Assembly: GCA_016714225.1 (NCBI GenBank) | Contig: JADJNS010000001.1 | Span: forward strand, 310,001 to 374,000 | Direction of reading: 5' to 3' | Origin: Archangiaceae bacterium | Lineage (GTDB): Bacteria; Myxococcota; Myxococcia; Myxococcales; Myxococcaceae | DNA: 64,000 nucleotides | In this document: piece by piece, positions 1 through 8,505 of the stretch | Numbering within the stretch: position 1 is the first letter of the stretch | Layout: each line of letters begins with the position of its first letter | Translations under genes and position numbers: made by a program | The notes under the pieces: generated by a model | What the model was told of the DNA's origin: nothing | What the model saw: the letters and a program-made list of their open reading frames with translations, nothing else | Database searches by the model: none

Positions 1-847
1 CTACACCACCGTCACCGGCAAGGGCGACTCGGGGCTGCCGCTGCCGCTGCCCCGGGCGCTCGACCGGCTCACCCTCTCGCTCTCCGCCGGGTGGACGGTG
101 TTCACCCTCTTCATCTACGCGCTGGTGTTGACCGGCGGCTTCGTGAAGGCCCTGGGCAAAGACAACTCGCCCACCCTCGAGCACTTCACCGCGCTGTTCG
201 GCCGCGGCGGCGGCGCCTGGAGCTCGCTGTTCACGACGGTAGGCCTCTCGCTCATCGCCGCTCCGCTCACCGCGGTCTTCGCGCTGCTGACCGCATGGCT
301 GCTGGCCCGGCAGGACTTTCGCGGCAAGCGGTCGTTCGAGTTCTCGACCATGCTGGCCTTCGCGGTGCCGGGCACGGTGGTGGGCATCGCCTACCTCTTG
401 GCCTTCAACACCCCGCCCTTCGACCTCATCGGCACCGGCGCGGTGCTGGTGCTCTCGTTCGTGTTCCGCAACATGCCCGTGGGCATTCGCAGCGGGCTCG
501 CCGCGCTGAGCCAGCTCGACAAGTCGCTCGACGAGGCGTCGCTGACCCTGGGGGCGTCGACCAGCGGCACGGTGCGGCGGGTGGTGTTCCCCCTGCTCAA
601 GCCCACCGTCGCGGTGGCGCTGGTCTACGGCTTCGTGCGCGCGATGACCGCGGTGAGCGCCGTCATCTTCCTGGTGAGCGCCGAGCACAACCTCTCGACC
701 ACCTACATTCTCGCGCAGGTCGAGAGCGGCCAGTACGGGCGCGCCATCGCCTACTCGTGCGTGCTCATCGTGGCGATGCTGCTGGCCATCGTGGGGGTGC
801 AGCTGGCGTTCGGCAGGCGGAACATCGGCCGGCGGGCGCTGGCATGA
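1..847 (+). CDS. ABC transporter permease, 3' part (FbpB/ThiP-like), truncated by window start
   Basis: Inner-membrane permease of an ABC importer; only the last 281 codons are inside the window (reading frame starts at base 2, so the true start lies upstream). Several hydrophobic segments are visible, and near bases 530-600 there is the cytoplasmic EAA loop, EASLTLGAS followed by VVFPLLKP, which docks on the ATPase. The segment covers one permease module and starts with the end of another, as in the two-module permeases of the ferric iron/thiamine/phosphonate group. Its stop codon overlaps the start of the ATPase gene by ATGA, so the two are translationally coupled. The substrate cannot be told from the permease alone; a ferric-type binding protein lies 5 kb away on the other strand. 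Confidence 0.85.
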   Translation, partial: YTTVTGKGDSGLPLPLPRALDRLTLSLSAGWTVFTLFIYALVLTGGFVKALGKDNSPTLEHFTALFGRGGGAWSSLFTTVGLSLIAAPLTAVFALLTAWLLARQDFRGKRSFEFSTMLAFAVPGTVVGIAYLLAFNTPPFDLIGTGAVLVLSFVFRNMPVGIRSGLAALSQLDKSLDEASLTLGASTSGTVRRVVFPLLKPTVAVALVYGFVRAMTAVSAVIFLVSAEHNLSTTYILAQVESGQYGRAIAYSCVLIVAMLLAIVGVQLAFGRRNIGRRALA

Positions 848-1848
848 GCGCGGTTCGCTTTCACCAGGTGAGCAAGCAGTACGGCGACACCGTGGCGGTG
901 CGCGAGGTGTCGTTCGACATTCCGCCCGGCACGCTGGTGACACTGCTGGGGCCGTCGGGCTGCGGCAAGACCACGACGCTGCGCATGCTGGCGGGGCTCG
1001 AGCTGCCCACCAGCGGCTCGATTCTCATCGCCGGCAAAGACGTCACCCGCCTCGCGGCGCACGAGCGCGACGTGGCGATGGTGTTTCAGTCGTACGCGCT
1101 GTTCCCGCACCTGCGCGTGGTCGACAACGTGCGCTACGGCCTCGACGTGCTGGGCCGCGACGGGGCCGAGGCGAAGGCGGGCGCCGCGCTGAAGACGGTG
1201 GGCCTGGCCGGGCTCGAGTCGCGGTGGCCCAACGAGCTGTCGGGCGGCCAGCAGCAGCGGGTGGCGCTGGCCCGGGCGCTGGTGCTCGAGCCGAAGGTGC
1301 TGCTGTTCGACGAGCCGCTGTCGAACCTCGACGCCCGGCTGCGCCGTCGCATGCGCGAAGAGATTCGCGAGCTGCAGCAGCGCCTGGGCTTCACCGCCGT
1401 CTACGTGACGCACGACCAGGACGAAGCGCTCTCCATCTCCGACCGCATCATCGTGATGGACAAGTCGGTGGTGGTGCAAGAAGGCACGCCGCGCGAGCTC
1501 TACGAGACGCCCAAGACGCGGTTCGTGGCCGACTTCATGGGCGAGTCGAACATCGTCGAGGCGCAGGTGAAGAGCGGCCGCATCGAGCTCGGCAAGCTCT
1601 CGCTCCCGACGACGCGCGCAGACGGCCCGGTGCAGCTCGCGATAAGGCCGCACGCGATTCAACTCGCACCCGGAAATGACGCGACGGTGCAGCGCGCGAC
1701 GTACCTGGGAGACCACCTCGAGTACGACGTCGAGTCACCGCTCGGGCGCCTCTTCGTGGTGTCGCACGCGCTCAGCGCCCCGCTGAAAGCGGGAGACAAA
1801 GTCAGCGTGACGCTGCAACCCGAGGCCGGCGGAGTGGTGATTCTGTAG
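844..1848 (+). CDS. ABC transporter ATP-binding protein (FbpC/PotA-like)
   Basis: ATPase of 334 aa that powers the importer encoded just upstream. Visible motifs in order: Walker A GPSGCGKTT (about residues 36-44), Q-loop VFQSYALFP, signature LSGGQQQR, Walker B VLLFDEPLSNLD, H-loop VYVTHDQDEA, then a C-terminal TOBE-like regulatory region (about 255-334, containing AIRPHAIQL). This is the layout of the CUT1/ferric/polyamine ATPases. The ATG at 844 overlaps the permease stop, and the reading frame extends further upstream only as a shadow of the permease gene. No binding-protein gene follows; the next gene is convergent. Confidence 0.92.
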   Translation: MSAVRFHQVSKQYGDTVAVREVSFDIPPGTLVTLLGPSGCGKTTTLRMLAGLELPTSGSILIAGKDVTRLAAHERDVAMVFQSYALFPHLRVVDNVRYGLDVLGRDGAEAKAGAALKTVGLAGLESRWPNELSGGQQQRVALARALVLEPKVLLFDEPLSNLDARLRRRMREEIRELQQRLGFTAVYVTHDQDEALSISDRIIVMDKSVVVQEGTPRELYETPKTRFVADFMGESNIVEAQVKSGRIELGKLSLPTTRADGPVQLAIRPHAIQLAPGNDATVQRATYLGDHLEYDVESPLGRLFVVSHALSAPLKAGDKVSVTLQPEAGGVVIL

Positions 1849-1860
1849 ACCGACGTCTCA

Positions 1861-1963
<103 letters not shown>

Positions 1964-1965
1964 CG

Positions 1966-2526
1966 CTACGTCCCCAGCAGCCGAGCCCGCGCCTCCATCA
2001 ACGCAAACCCGAGCAGGTTCTGCCCCTTCCACTTCGAAGGCTGCTTCGCCAAGACGCTCGAAGCCTGAAGCCCAATGCCCCACACGAAGTCCCGCGGAGC
2101 CGCCTCGACCAGCACCGCGTCCTTCGTACCCAACAGAAACGCCTTCAAGTCATCGTGCTGCGAGAACTTGGCCACGTTCCCCCGAACGACGAGCTCGAAC
2201 CCCTCGGCCTGCCACTTCAGCGGCTCGAACGGCGAGACCTCGCGCCCCAACGCCTTCGCCTCTTCAGGAGTCTTCACCGCGAGAATCTTCTCCAGCGTGC
2301 GCGTGTCCCCGAACACCCTCGCCTTCGAAGCCATCATCCAGTGCTCGGCGGTCGGGTACGTGACGGCATCGAGCACGAAGCCCCTCGAGAACCACTGACT
2401 CAAGCAAGAACGGTCGATGACCTTCGGGTCAGTGGGGGTGTGCCCCCAGAAGAACAGCCACTCGACCGCAGCACCGCTCTCGACATGCTGCGCCAACGAC
2501 TCCCGGGTCCAAGGCATGAGGAGCAT
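1966..2526 (-). CDS. NADAR family protein (YbiA-like N-glycosidase fold)
   Basis: A 186-aa soluble protein matching the NADAR (DUF1768) family. Its E. coli member YbiA removes sugar-linked intermediates of riboflavin synthesis, and related domains process ADP-ribosylated or NAD-derived molecules. Family features seen: WLFFWGH near the N-terminus, the conserved YPTAEHWMMASKARVF segment with the invariant Glu (about residues 57-72), LKWQAEG, and the C-terminal WGIGL and KWKGQNLLG region typical of the fold. The length is usual for a stand-alone domain. A second Met at residue 4 could be the true start. It is convergent with the ATPase gene and has no partner gene in the same direction, so its biological role here is open. 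Confidence 0.85.
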   Translation of the reverse strand: MLLMPWTRESLAQHVESGAAVEWLFFWGHTPTDPKVIDRSCLSQWFSRGFVLDAVTYPTAEHWMMASKARVFGDTRTLEKILAVKTPEEAKALGREVSPFEPLKWQAEGFELVVRGNVAKFSQHDDLKAFLLGTKDAVLVEAAPRDFVWGIGLQASSVLAKQPSKWKGQNLLGFALMEARARLLGT

Positions 2527-2593
2527 GGCTTCGCTCGACGGGATCTCAACGTCAACCTGACTCTTTGGCCGAATCTCCTATGCTCCACGCTCC

Positions 2594-4012
2594 ATGGTGC
2601 TCGCGCTGCTGCTCGCCCTCGCTGCTCCGCCGAAGGGCCACTGGTCTGACGACGCCACCCACCGGCTCTCGGGCGACACCCTGCGCGCCTTCGACGCGGT
2701 GGCCCAGAAGCTCGACGACTCGGGCCTGGGGCAGCTCGGCCTGCTGGTGGTCTCCAGCACCCACGGCGAGCAGCCGCGCGCCTTCGCCACCGCGGCGTTC
2801 GACCAGTGGCACCTCGGTCACCCGGGCCGCGGCGACGGGCTGCTGCTCTTCTTCGCGCTCGACGACCGAAAGTCCGAAATCATCTTCGGGCGCGGCTACC
2901 CCCAGGGCACCTCGCTCACCACCGACCGCATCATGCGCGACGACGTGGTGGCGCACATGAAGCAGGGCCGGCTCGACGACGCGGTGCTGCACGCCACGGC
3001 GTCACTGGGCGAGCTGGCCACGCGCGTCTTCGGCGAGCGCGCGCAGGCGGTCGAGGCCACGCCGCTCAAAGAGCGCAGCCCGCGCGGGTGGACGGTCGAC
3101 CTCGACTACGCGCTCACCCCCGAAGAGAGCGCGGCGCTCGACCGCGAAGGCGACGCGGTCTACGCCAGCGGCAAAGGCCTGCTGTTCTTCGCCCCGTACG
3201 CGGCGATGGTCGACACCGCGAGCCTCGCCGAGCGCCTGCGGCAGCAACTGCACCGCGACGACGTCTGGGTGGTGTTCGCCTCGATGCCCGAGGGCGGCGT
3301 GCACGTCGAAGCGCCGGGTGCGCAGCGCCTGCTCGAGCCCATCGACCGCGTGCTGAGCCGGGTCGAGGTGGCGGCCACCGACGCCATGCGCGGCGAGCGT
3401 GAGGTGGTGTTCGCGGCGATTCGTACCGCCGTGCACGACACCGCGGGCCTCATCGTCGACGGGCCGCCGCCCAAGTCGGCCGAAGAGCTCATCGAAGAGC
3501 ACCAGGTCGCCGCCTTCAGCGGGCTGGGCGTCACCGGCATGCTGGGGCTGGTCTCGGTGCGCTCGTGGCTGCGAAGGCGGCCACGCAGCTGCAGCGGCTG
3601 CGGCAACCCGCGCCACCGGCTCAACGAAGAGACCGACGACCCGCACCTCACCGCGGGCCAGGTGCTGGAAGAGCAGCTCGGCAGCGTCGACTACGACGTG
3701 TGGTGGTGCGGGCGGTGCAACGACGCGCTGGTCTTGCGCTACGGCGCGGTGTTCACCCGCTTCAGCGCCTGCAAGAGCTGCGGGTTCAAGACCATGAGCT
3801 CGTCGTCGCGCACGCTCATCGCCGCGACCTACGACCACGGCGGCACGGTCGAGGTCACCGAGACCTGCCGGGGCTGCCCGCACGTCAACACGTACACCCG
3901 CCACACTGCGCGGCTGACCCGCGACACCGACTCGTCGTCGTCGTCGTGGTCGTCGAGCAGCAGCTCTTCCAGCAGCAGCTCGGCCGGAGGCGGCTCATCC
4001 GGCAGCTGGTAG
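2594..4012 (+). CDS. TPM-domain membrane protein with Cys-rich module and Ser-rich tail (YgcG-like)
   Basis: A 472-aa protein with a short N-terminal signal (VLALLLALAAPP). A TPM domain follows at about residues 25-150, with LGLLVVSST, GRGDGLLLFFALDDRK and GRGYPQG as in the YgcG/Psb32 fold. A hydrophobic stretch near VTGMLGLVSVRSWL (about 310) is probably a membrane segment. The C-terminal half has four CxxC pairs (CSGCG, CGRC, CKSCG, CRGC), which should bind zinc. It ends in a Ser/Gly run closing with SSGSW, the usual ending of YgcG-type proteins. TPM proteins are implicated in envelope or photosystem assembly and acid phosphatase activity; the role here is not known. The end overlaps the methyltransferase reading frame. 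Confidence 0.75.
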   Translation: MVLALLLALAAPPKGHWSDDATHRLSGDTLRAFDAVAQKLDDSGLGQLGLLVVSSTHGEQPRAFATAAFDQWHLGHPGRGDGLLLFFALDDRKSEIIFGRGYPQGTSLTTDRIMRDDVVAHMKQGRLDDAVLHATASLGELATRVFGERAQAVEATPLKERSPRGWTVDLDYALTPEESAALDREGDAVYASGKGLLFFAPYAAMVDTASLAERLRQQLHRDDVWVVFASMPEGGVHVEAPGAQRLLEPIDRVLSRVEVAATDAMRGEREVVFAAIRTAVHDTAGLIVDGPPPKSAEELIEEHQVAAFSGLGVTGMLGLVSVRSWLRRRPRSCSGCGNPRHRLNEETDDPHLTAGQVLEEQLGSVDYDVWWCGRCNDALVLRYGAVFTRFSACKSCGFKTMSSSSRTLIAATYDHGGTVEVTETCRGCPHVNTYTRHTARLTRDTDSSSSSWSSSSSSSSSSSAGGGSSGSW

Positions 4013-4764
4013 TCACCACCAGCAGCAAGACGCGGCGGCTGGGCGCGGCGGTCGACGAAGCGCGCGAGGTCGCGCAGCGGCTCGGCGTGCCGTTCGTCGA
4101 GTGCGTGAAGGGTACCGCGGTCGAGAGCCTGCTCGAGCAGGCGCGCTGCGTGCTGGTGCTGCGCGGCGACGGGGTGGTGCTGCTCGACGAGACCGGCGCC
4201 TCGAAGTGGAGCGGCGGCATGGCCGACCTGCGCCTGCACCGATTGAAGGTGGGAATTCCCCAGCCTGACCACGTGCTGCTCGCCGGCGAGGTGCGCGCCG
4301 GTGACGAGGTGCTCGACTGCACCCTGGGGCGTGGTCACGACGCGCTGGTGCTCGAGCACGTCGCCGCGCGCGTGGTGGGCCTCGAGAAGTCGCTGCCGCT
4401 GTACGCGTGGACGAGCGAGGGCCTCAAGCGCCGCGGCTCGCGCATCGAGTGCGTGAACGCCGACGCGCGCGAGCACCTGCGCGCGCTGCCGCCGCGCTCG
4501 TTCGACTGCGTGTTCTTCGACCCGATGTTCAGCAAGCGCGCGCAGGCAGAAGAGGGGTTCTCGGCGGTGCGGCGCCACGCCGAGGCCGCGCCGGTCGACG
4601 ACGCGCTGCTCGCGCTCGCGCGGCGCGTGGCCAGGCGCTGGGTGGTGATGAAGGCCGCGCCCCAGGCGACCGACCTGCGCCGGCTGGGCCTCGACGTGCT
4701 GCCGTTCAAGCGCCACTCCGAGCTGCGCTTCGGGAGAATCGCAGGAGCAACCCGAGCACCCTGA
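3946..4764 (+). CDS. RsmJ-like class I SAM-dependent methyltransferase
   Basis: Predicted rRNA or nucleic-acid methyltransferase. The SAM-binding motif is DCTLGRGHDALVLEH, followed by an acidic residue in VVGLEKS, and the catalytic-type motif FFDPMF is present; this combination is characteristic of the RsmJ/DUF548 group that methylates 16S rRNA G1516. The start is uncertain. Homologues usually begin just before the VTTS-like strand, which here lies at 4009-4020 right after the stop of the upstream gene, but the nearest standard start codons are GTG at 3946 (66-bp overlap) and ATG at 4219. A CTG at 4006 would give 252 aa and the best fit to the family. Probably coupled to the TPM gene. Confidence 0.75.
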   Translation: MVVEQQLFQQQLGRRRLIRQLVVTTSSKTRRLGAAVDEAREVAQRLGVPFVECVKGTAVESLLEQARCVLVLRGDGVVLLDETGASKWSGGMADLRLHRLKVGIPQPDHVLLAGEVRAGDEVLDCTLGRGHDALVLEHVAARVVGLEKSLPLYAWTSEGLKRRGSRIECVNADAREHLRALPPRSFDCVFFDPMFSKRAQAEEGFSAVRRHAEAAPVDDALLALARRVARRWVVMKAAPQATDLRRLGLDVLPFKRHSELRFGRIAGATRAP

Positions 4765-4958
4765 GCAGAGAGGAGGACCGCAGGTCCGACTCGAAGTCGA
4801 ACGGGTGCCGTCGCCGCTGGAACGCGGAGCAACGCATACTCCAGGCACCAGGCAGCAGAGCAAGCGCTCTTCGACGATGGTGTATCTGCGCTTCAGCCTT
4901 CGGCCAGCGACGTCAGGGCTCGACGTGGCTCACCCTGCCCGGTCTCGACTTCTCCAGG

Positions 4959-5717
4959 CTACGGAGCGGTCTCGCCCTCGGCAGGCGCAGGCGCAGGCGC
5001 TTCCGTCGGAGCCGGCTCCGGCTCCGGCTCCGCGGCTGGCGCTGGCTCTTCGACTGCAGGCGGCGCCACCTTCACCGGCTCGGGCTTCACCGCTTCGGCC
5101 GGCACCGGCGGCGGCGCGGGCGCAGTCTTCGGCTCGTCGGGTGGCAGCGTCAGCGCCGGCTCGGGCAGCTGCGGCGCAGGCACCGCGACCACGCCCTTCG
5201 CCTTGGCCCGCTCTTCCGAGCGCGCCTTCAAGGTCAGCAGGCTGCGCTCAATCATGCCGCCGAGCATCACGTCCATGCCGGCGCCGAAGTAGCGGCCCAC
5301 GTAGCTGTGCGCGTAGTCCATCGAGTCTATCCACGCGACGGCGGTGCGGGTGCCGTCGCGGGTCAGCTGCACGCGGCCGTCGACCAGGTACTTCCCGCCC
5401 ATGATTTCCAGCCGGTACTTGATGCCCTTGGCCGGGTCGCTCTCGGTGAGGGTCTGCGTGCCGGCTCCGCCCTGCGACTTCGTCCAGACCAGCTTGTTGG
5501 GCCCTTCCGACCGCGGGTCGTACGACGGGTCGTTCTTCGGGCTCCACTCGGTCCACTCGGGCCAGGTCGAAAGCGTGCCGACGTCGGGCCACACCAGCTC
5601 GAGCGGCGCTTCGATGACGACCCGCCGCCCGATGGTCACGTGATGCGGCAGCACCAACCCCGCCCCGAGCACTGCGCCCACCAGCGCCAGCACCACGATG
5701 GCGAGGCCCATCTTCAC
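4959..5717 (-). CDS. SRPBCC family protein, membrane-anchored, with Pro/Glu/Ala tail
   Basis: A 252-aa protein with an N-terminal membrane segment (about residues 4-23). It is followed by a START/polyketide-cyclase-like SRPBCC domain (about 28-165): VVIEAPLELVWPDV, WPEWTEWSP, then GKYLVDGRVQLT. The last 70 residues are rich in Pro, Glu and Ala and look disordered. SRPBCC proteins bind hydrophobic ligands; the ligand is unknown. The ATG overlaps the stop of the SDR gene (ATGA at 5714-5717), so the two form an operon and the pair may act on a common small molecule. Confidence 0.8.
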   Translation of the reverse strand: MKMGLAIVVLALVGAVLGAGLVLPHHVTIGRRVVIEAPLELVWPDVGTLSTWPEWTEWSPKNDPSYDPRSEGPNKLVWTKSQGGAGTQTLTESDPAKGIKYRLEIMGGKYLVDGRVQLTRDGTRTAVAWIDSMDYAHSYVGRYFGAGMDVMLGGMIERSLLTLKARSEERAKAKGVVAVPAPQLPEPALTLPPDEPKTAPAPPPVPAEAVKPEPVKVAPPAVEEPAPAAEPEPEPAPTEAPAPAPAEGETAP

Positions 5718-6502
5718 TCGTAGGTGCCCGCTACGTTCTGGTCGAGGTCAATCAACGCGCCGGTCATCATCTCCGATTCGTCGCCCATCAGGTAGGCGAC
5801 CAGCGAGGCCACATCGCGCGGCTGCACCAGCCTGCCGAACGGCTGCCGCGCCTCGGCCTTCGCCAGCCAATCGGCCGGCGAGCCGTCGCTCTTCTGCACC
5901 GCCTCTTCGCCCGGCGTGTGCGCCCAGCCCAGGTTGATGGCGTTCACCCGAATGCGGTCGCGCCGCACCGAGTTCGCCGCGTTGCGGGTGAGCGTGTTCA
6001 GCGCACCCTTGGTGGTCGAGTACGCGGTGAGAAACGGCTGCCCGCCGTGCGCCGACTGGCTCGAGATGCTGGCGATGCTGCCGCCGCGGCCGCCCTTCTT
6101 CATCAGCTTCACCCCGTCTTGCATCAAGAAGAACGGGGCCCGCACGTTCACCGCGAACAGGTGGTCGTAGACCTCGACCGAGGTGTTCTCGAGCGACCCG
6201 CGGGTCGACAGGCCCGCCGCGTTCACCAGCCCGTCGAGCCGCCCGAAGCGCTTCTCGCACGCAGGCACGATGGCGCGCACCTGGTCGATGTTCTCCAGCG
6301 CCGCGCGCACGAACACCGCCGCGGTGCCCGCCTTCTCGAGCGCGCTCACCACCTTGAGGCCGCGCTCGTCGCTGCGCCCGGTCACCACCACCCCCGCCGC
6401 GCCCAGCGAGGCGAGCTTCACCGCGCACGCTTCGCCGAGACCTTGGGTGCTGCCGGTGACCACGTAGACGCGACCAGAGAGAGGGCTCATGGCCCGCGCC
6501 AC
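5714..6502 (-). CDS. Short-chain dehydrogenase/reductase (SDR)
   Basis: NAD(P)-dependent oxidoreductase of 262 aa (258 aa if it starts at Met5). Classical SDR features are all present: cofactor motif TGSTQGLG, NAAG motif, catalytic Ser in ISSQSA, the active-site pair in YSTTK, and a C-terminal GALIDLDQN segment. The TGRSDE segment after beta2 with an Arg suggests NADP preference, which is inference only. First gene of a two-gene operon with the SRPBCC protein. The substrate cannot be predicted from sequence. Confidence 0.9.
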   Translation of the reverse strand: MARAMSPLSGRVYVVTGSTQGLGEACAVKLASLGAAGVVVTGRSDERGLKVVSALEKAGTAAVFVRAALENIDQVRAIVPACEKRFGRLDGLVNAAGLSTRGSLENTSVEVYDHLFAVNVRAPFFLMQDGVKLMKKGGRGGSIASISSQSAHGGQPFLTAYSTTKGALNTLTRNAANSVRRDRIRVNAINLGWAHTPGEEAVQKSDGSPADWLAKAEARQPFGRLVQPRDVASLVAYLMGDESEMMTGALIDLDQNVAGTYE

Positions 6503-6524
6503 TAGCCGTTGCTCGACGCCCCCG

Positions 6525-7523
6525 TCAACGACCCTCGCGAACCTCGCGCTGCCAGCGCTCCAGCAGCCGGGCGCGCTCGCTCTTCTGACCCCAGCGCTTC
6601 AGGTCGAAGTTGATCAGCTTCACCGCGTCGAGGTTCACCGCGTGCGCGGGGGCCCGGGCACTCGCGTTCGACGGCCACTGATACGAGTGCGCCTGCTCAC
6701 CGAGCTCTTGCGCCTCTTTCGACAGTGCCCAGTCGACGAACTGTTTCGCCTCGGCGAGGTGCCGCGCGCCGTGAATGATGGAGATGCACCCCGTCTCGTA
6801 CCCGGTGCCCTCTTCCGGCACCACCAGCTCGAGCGGGTAGCCGGCGGCCTTCTCGGTCATCGCGTCGTGCAGAAAGACGATGCCGATGCCGGTCTCGCCG
6901 CGGGCGGCCGCGCGCGCTCCGGCGGCGCCGCTCTGCGTGTATTGGTTCACGTTCTTGTCCAGCGCCTGCAGAAACTCGAAGGCGTGGTCTTCTCCGAACA
7001 GCTGCACCCAGGTGGCGAGCAGGGTGTACGCGGTGCCCGACGAGTTGGGGTTCGCCACCTGCACCTCGCCCTCGAGCCGCGCGTCGAGCAGGTCTGTCCA
7101 CCGGGTGAGCGTGGGGATGCCCTTCTTCGCCAGCCAGTCGGACGAGTACGTGTAGCCCAGCGCGCCCAGGTAGATGCCGGTGGTGCGGCCGTCGCCGGCG
7201 GGGTCTCTTGCCCAGTCGTGCAGCTCGCTCACCCGCGGCGAGACGTACGGCTCGGTGAGCAGCGCCTCGGCGGCCTGCACGTGCCCGTCGCCGGTGCCGC
7301 CGAACCAGACGTCTCCGCGCGGGTTGCGGCGCTCGGCGGTGACCTGCGCCAGCGTCTCGCCCGCCGACTTGCGCGTCATCGCCACCGTGACGCCGGTCTG
7401 CGCCGCGTAGGTCTTCACCAAGAGCTCGCACCACTCGAGCTGCACGCTGCAGTACACGGTGAGCTTGCGCGGCGGCGCACCCTCGCGAACGCACCCGAAC
7501 ATCAGCGCCAGCACCCCGAACAA
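6525..7523 (-). CDS. ABC transporter substrate-binding lipoprotein (ferric-type, FbpA/AfuA-like)
   Basis: A 332-aa extracytoplasmic solute-binding protein. The N-terminus is short and hydrophobic and contains LMFGC, a lipobox, so it is likely membrane-anchored. Family features: LTVYCSVQLEWCELL, GDVWFGGTGDGH, GYTYSSDWL, ANPNSSGTAYT, and SYQWPSNAS near the C-terminus, as in periplasmic iron or phosphonate binding proteins. It could serve the permease/ATPase pair at 1-1848, although it is on the opposite strand and not in the same operon. The chosen start is a TTG with a purine-rich ribosome-binding sequence that is supplied by the right arm of the hairpin repeat at 7530-7552. Confidence 0.82.
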   Translation of the reverse strand: MFGVLALMFGCVREGAPPRKLTVYCSVQLEWCELLVKTYAAQTGVTVAMTRKSAGETLAQVTAERRNPRGDVWFGGTGDGHVQAAEALLTEPYVSPRVSELHDWARDPAGDGRTTGIYLGALGYTYSSDWLAKKGIPTLTRWTDLLDARLEGEVQVANPNSSGTAYTLLATWVQLFGEDHAFEFLQALDKNVNQYTQSGAAGARAAARGETGIGIVFLHDAMTEKAAGYPLELVVPEEGTGYETGCISIIHGARHLAEAKQFVDWALSKEAQELGEQAHSYQWPSNASARAPAHAVNLDAVKLINFDLKRWGQKSERARLLERWQREVREGR

Positions 7524-7529
7524 AAGCCT

Positions 7530-7552
7530 CCCTCTCCCCTCGCGGGAGAGGG
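7530..7552. repeat. Small palindromic repeat (CCCTCTCCC arms)
   Basis: A perfect 9-bp inverted repeat (CCCTCTCCC, 5-nt loop, GGGAGAGGG), followed by a GGGTGAGGG stretch. Hairpins of this type occur between genes in many GC-rich bacteria. It lies just upstream of the binding-protein start and overlaps its probable ribosome-binding site, so it could affect translation; that part is inference. Confidence 0.6.
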
Positions 7553-7689
7553 CCGGGTGAGGGGGCGAGCCCTGCTCATGGGAAGCGCAGCTCCGTCGAC
7601 GCGCGCGAGCTCACTGCCTCACTCAAGCCGCAGCTCCATCAACGTGCGCACGCTCTGCGGCTCACCCGGCGCGCTCGCCCCGTGCCGCT

Positions 7690-8403
7690 TCAACCACACC
7701 CCCGCGCGCCGAGCCGCATGAACGGCTCGACGTCGTTGGTGAAGCTGTCGCCGACCGCGAGCGTTCGCGCGACGTCGACGCTCTTCCCCGTGCGCGCAGC
7801 GATGTCGGCGAGCACCTTGCGGTAGAAGCCCTCGAGCGGCTTGCCCACCGGGTCGCCCACGGTGATGTGCGCCGGAGTGATGCCCAGCTCGGCGAGCAGC
7901 CCCAGCCGCTCAATCTTCCGCCGCGCCGACACCTCGGGCGCGTAGGTGAAGGTCTGGCGGGCCTCGTCGAAGTCGAGGAACCCGTCGCTGTTGGTCGCCA
8001 GCTGAAAGTCGATGCCGCGCGCCTTCAGCACGCCGATGAGCTCGGCCGCATCGGGGTACACCACCGTCTTCTCGGTGATGGCACCCCAGTAGGCCCGTGC
8101 CTCGCGCTCGATGAGCGCGGCGGTGGGCTTGACGCCGATGTCCTCGAAGCAGATGGCGAGCAGGCACTCGCGCGACCACTGCTTCACCTCGAGCAACCCC
8201 CGCTGCCACCCCTCGATGCGCTGGCGCAGCGGCGGGTACGCCACCGGCTTCTCGCCGCGCAGGTCGGAAATCAGGGTCTGGTAGTGCCGCTGCAAGAGCC
8301 CCGCGACGCGCGCATCGAGCGCGGCCATCGCCGCGGCGACCGCGCCGTCGGTGTCGACCATCACGTCGTCGACGTCGAGAATGACGTGCTGCGGCTGCGT
8401 CAC
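7690..8403 (-). CDS. HAD-superfamily hydrolase, C-terminus cut by a frameshift
   Basis: Phosphatase-like protein, 237 aa as read. HAD motif I DVDDVMVDTDG is near the N-terminus, motif II ATNSDG in the middle and motif IV VGDSFTNDVEP near the end; a helical cap lies between I and II. The GTG at 8403 is chosen because the HAD motif begins 7 residues later, and the longer open frame upstream is antisense to the next gene. After LGAR the frame stops at 7690. One extra base in the C5 run near 7699-7703 would continue the protein for about 24 residues (VWLKRHGASAPG and onward) to a stop at 7619-7621. This points to a one-base indel, real or a sequencing error. Substrate unknown. Confidence 0.8.
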   Translation of the reverse strand: MTQPQHVILDVDDVMVDTDGAVAAAMAALDARVAGLLQRHYQTLISDLRGEKPVAYPPLRQRIEGWQRGLLEVKQWSRECLLAICFEDIGVKPTAALIEREARAYWGAITEKTVVYPDAAELIGVLKARGIDFQLATNSDGFLDFDEARQTFTYAPEVSARRKIERLGLLAELGITPAHITVGDPVGKPLEGFYRKVLADIAARTGKSVDVARTLAVGDSFTNDVEPFMRLGARGCG

Positions 8404-8505
8404 GAGGCGAGCACCCGTACACCACCGTCGAGGGCAGCGGTAGGCCCAGGGTAACGGCGGCCGGCGGCTCCCGGTCGGCCCGGCATCCGTGCTACCCATT
8501 CGGGC

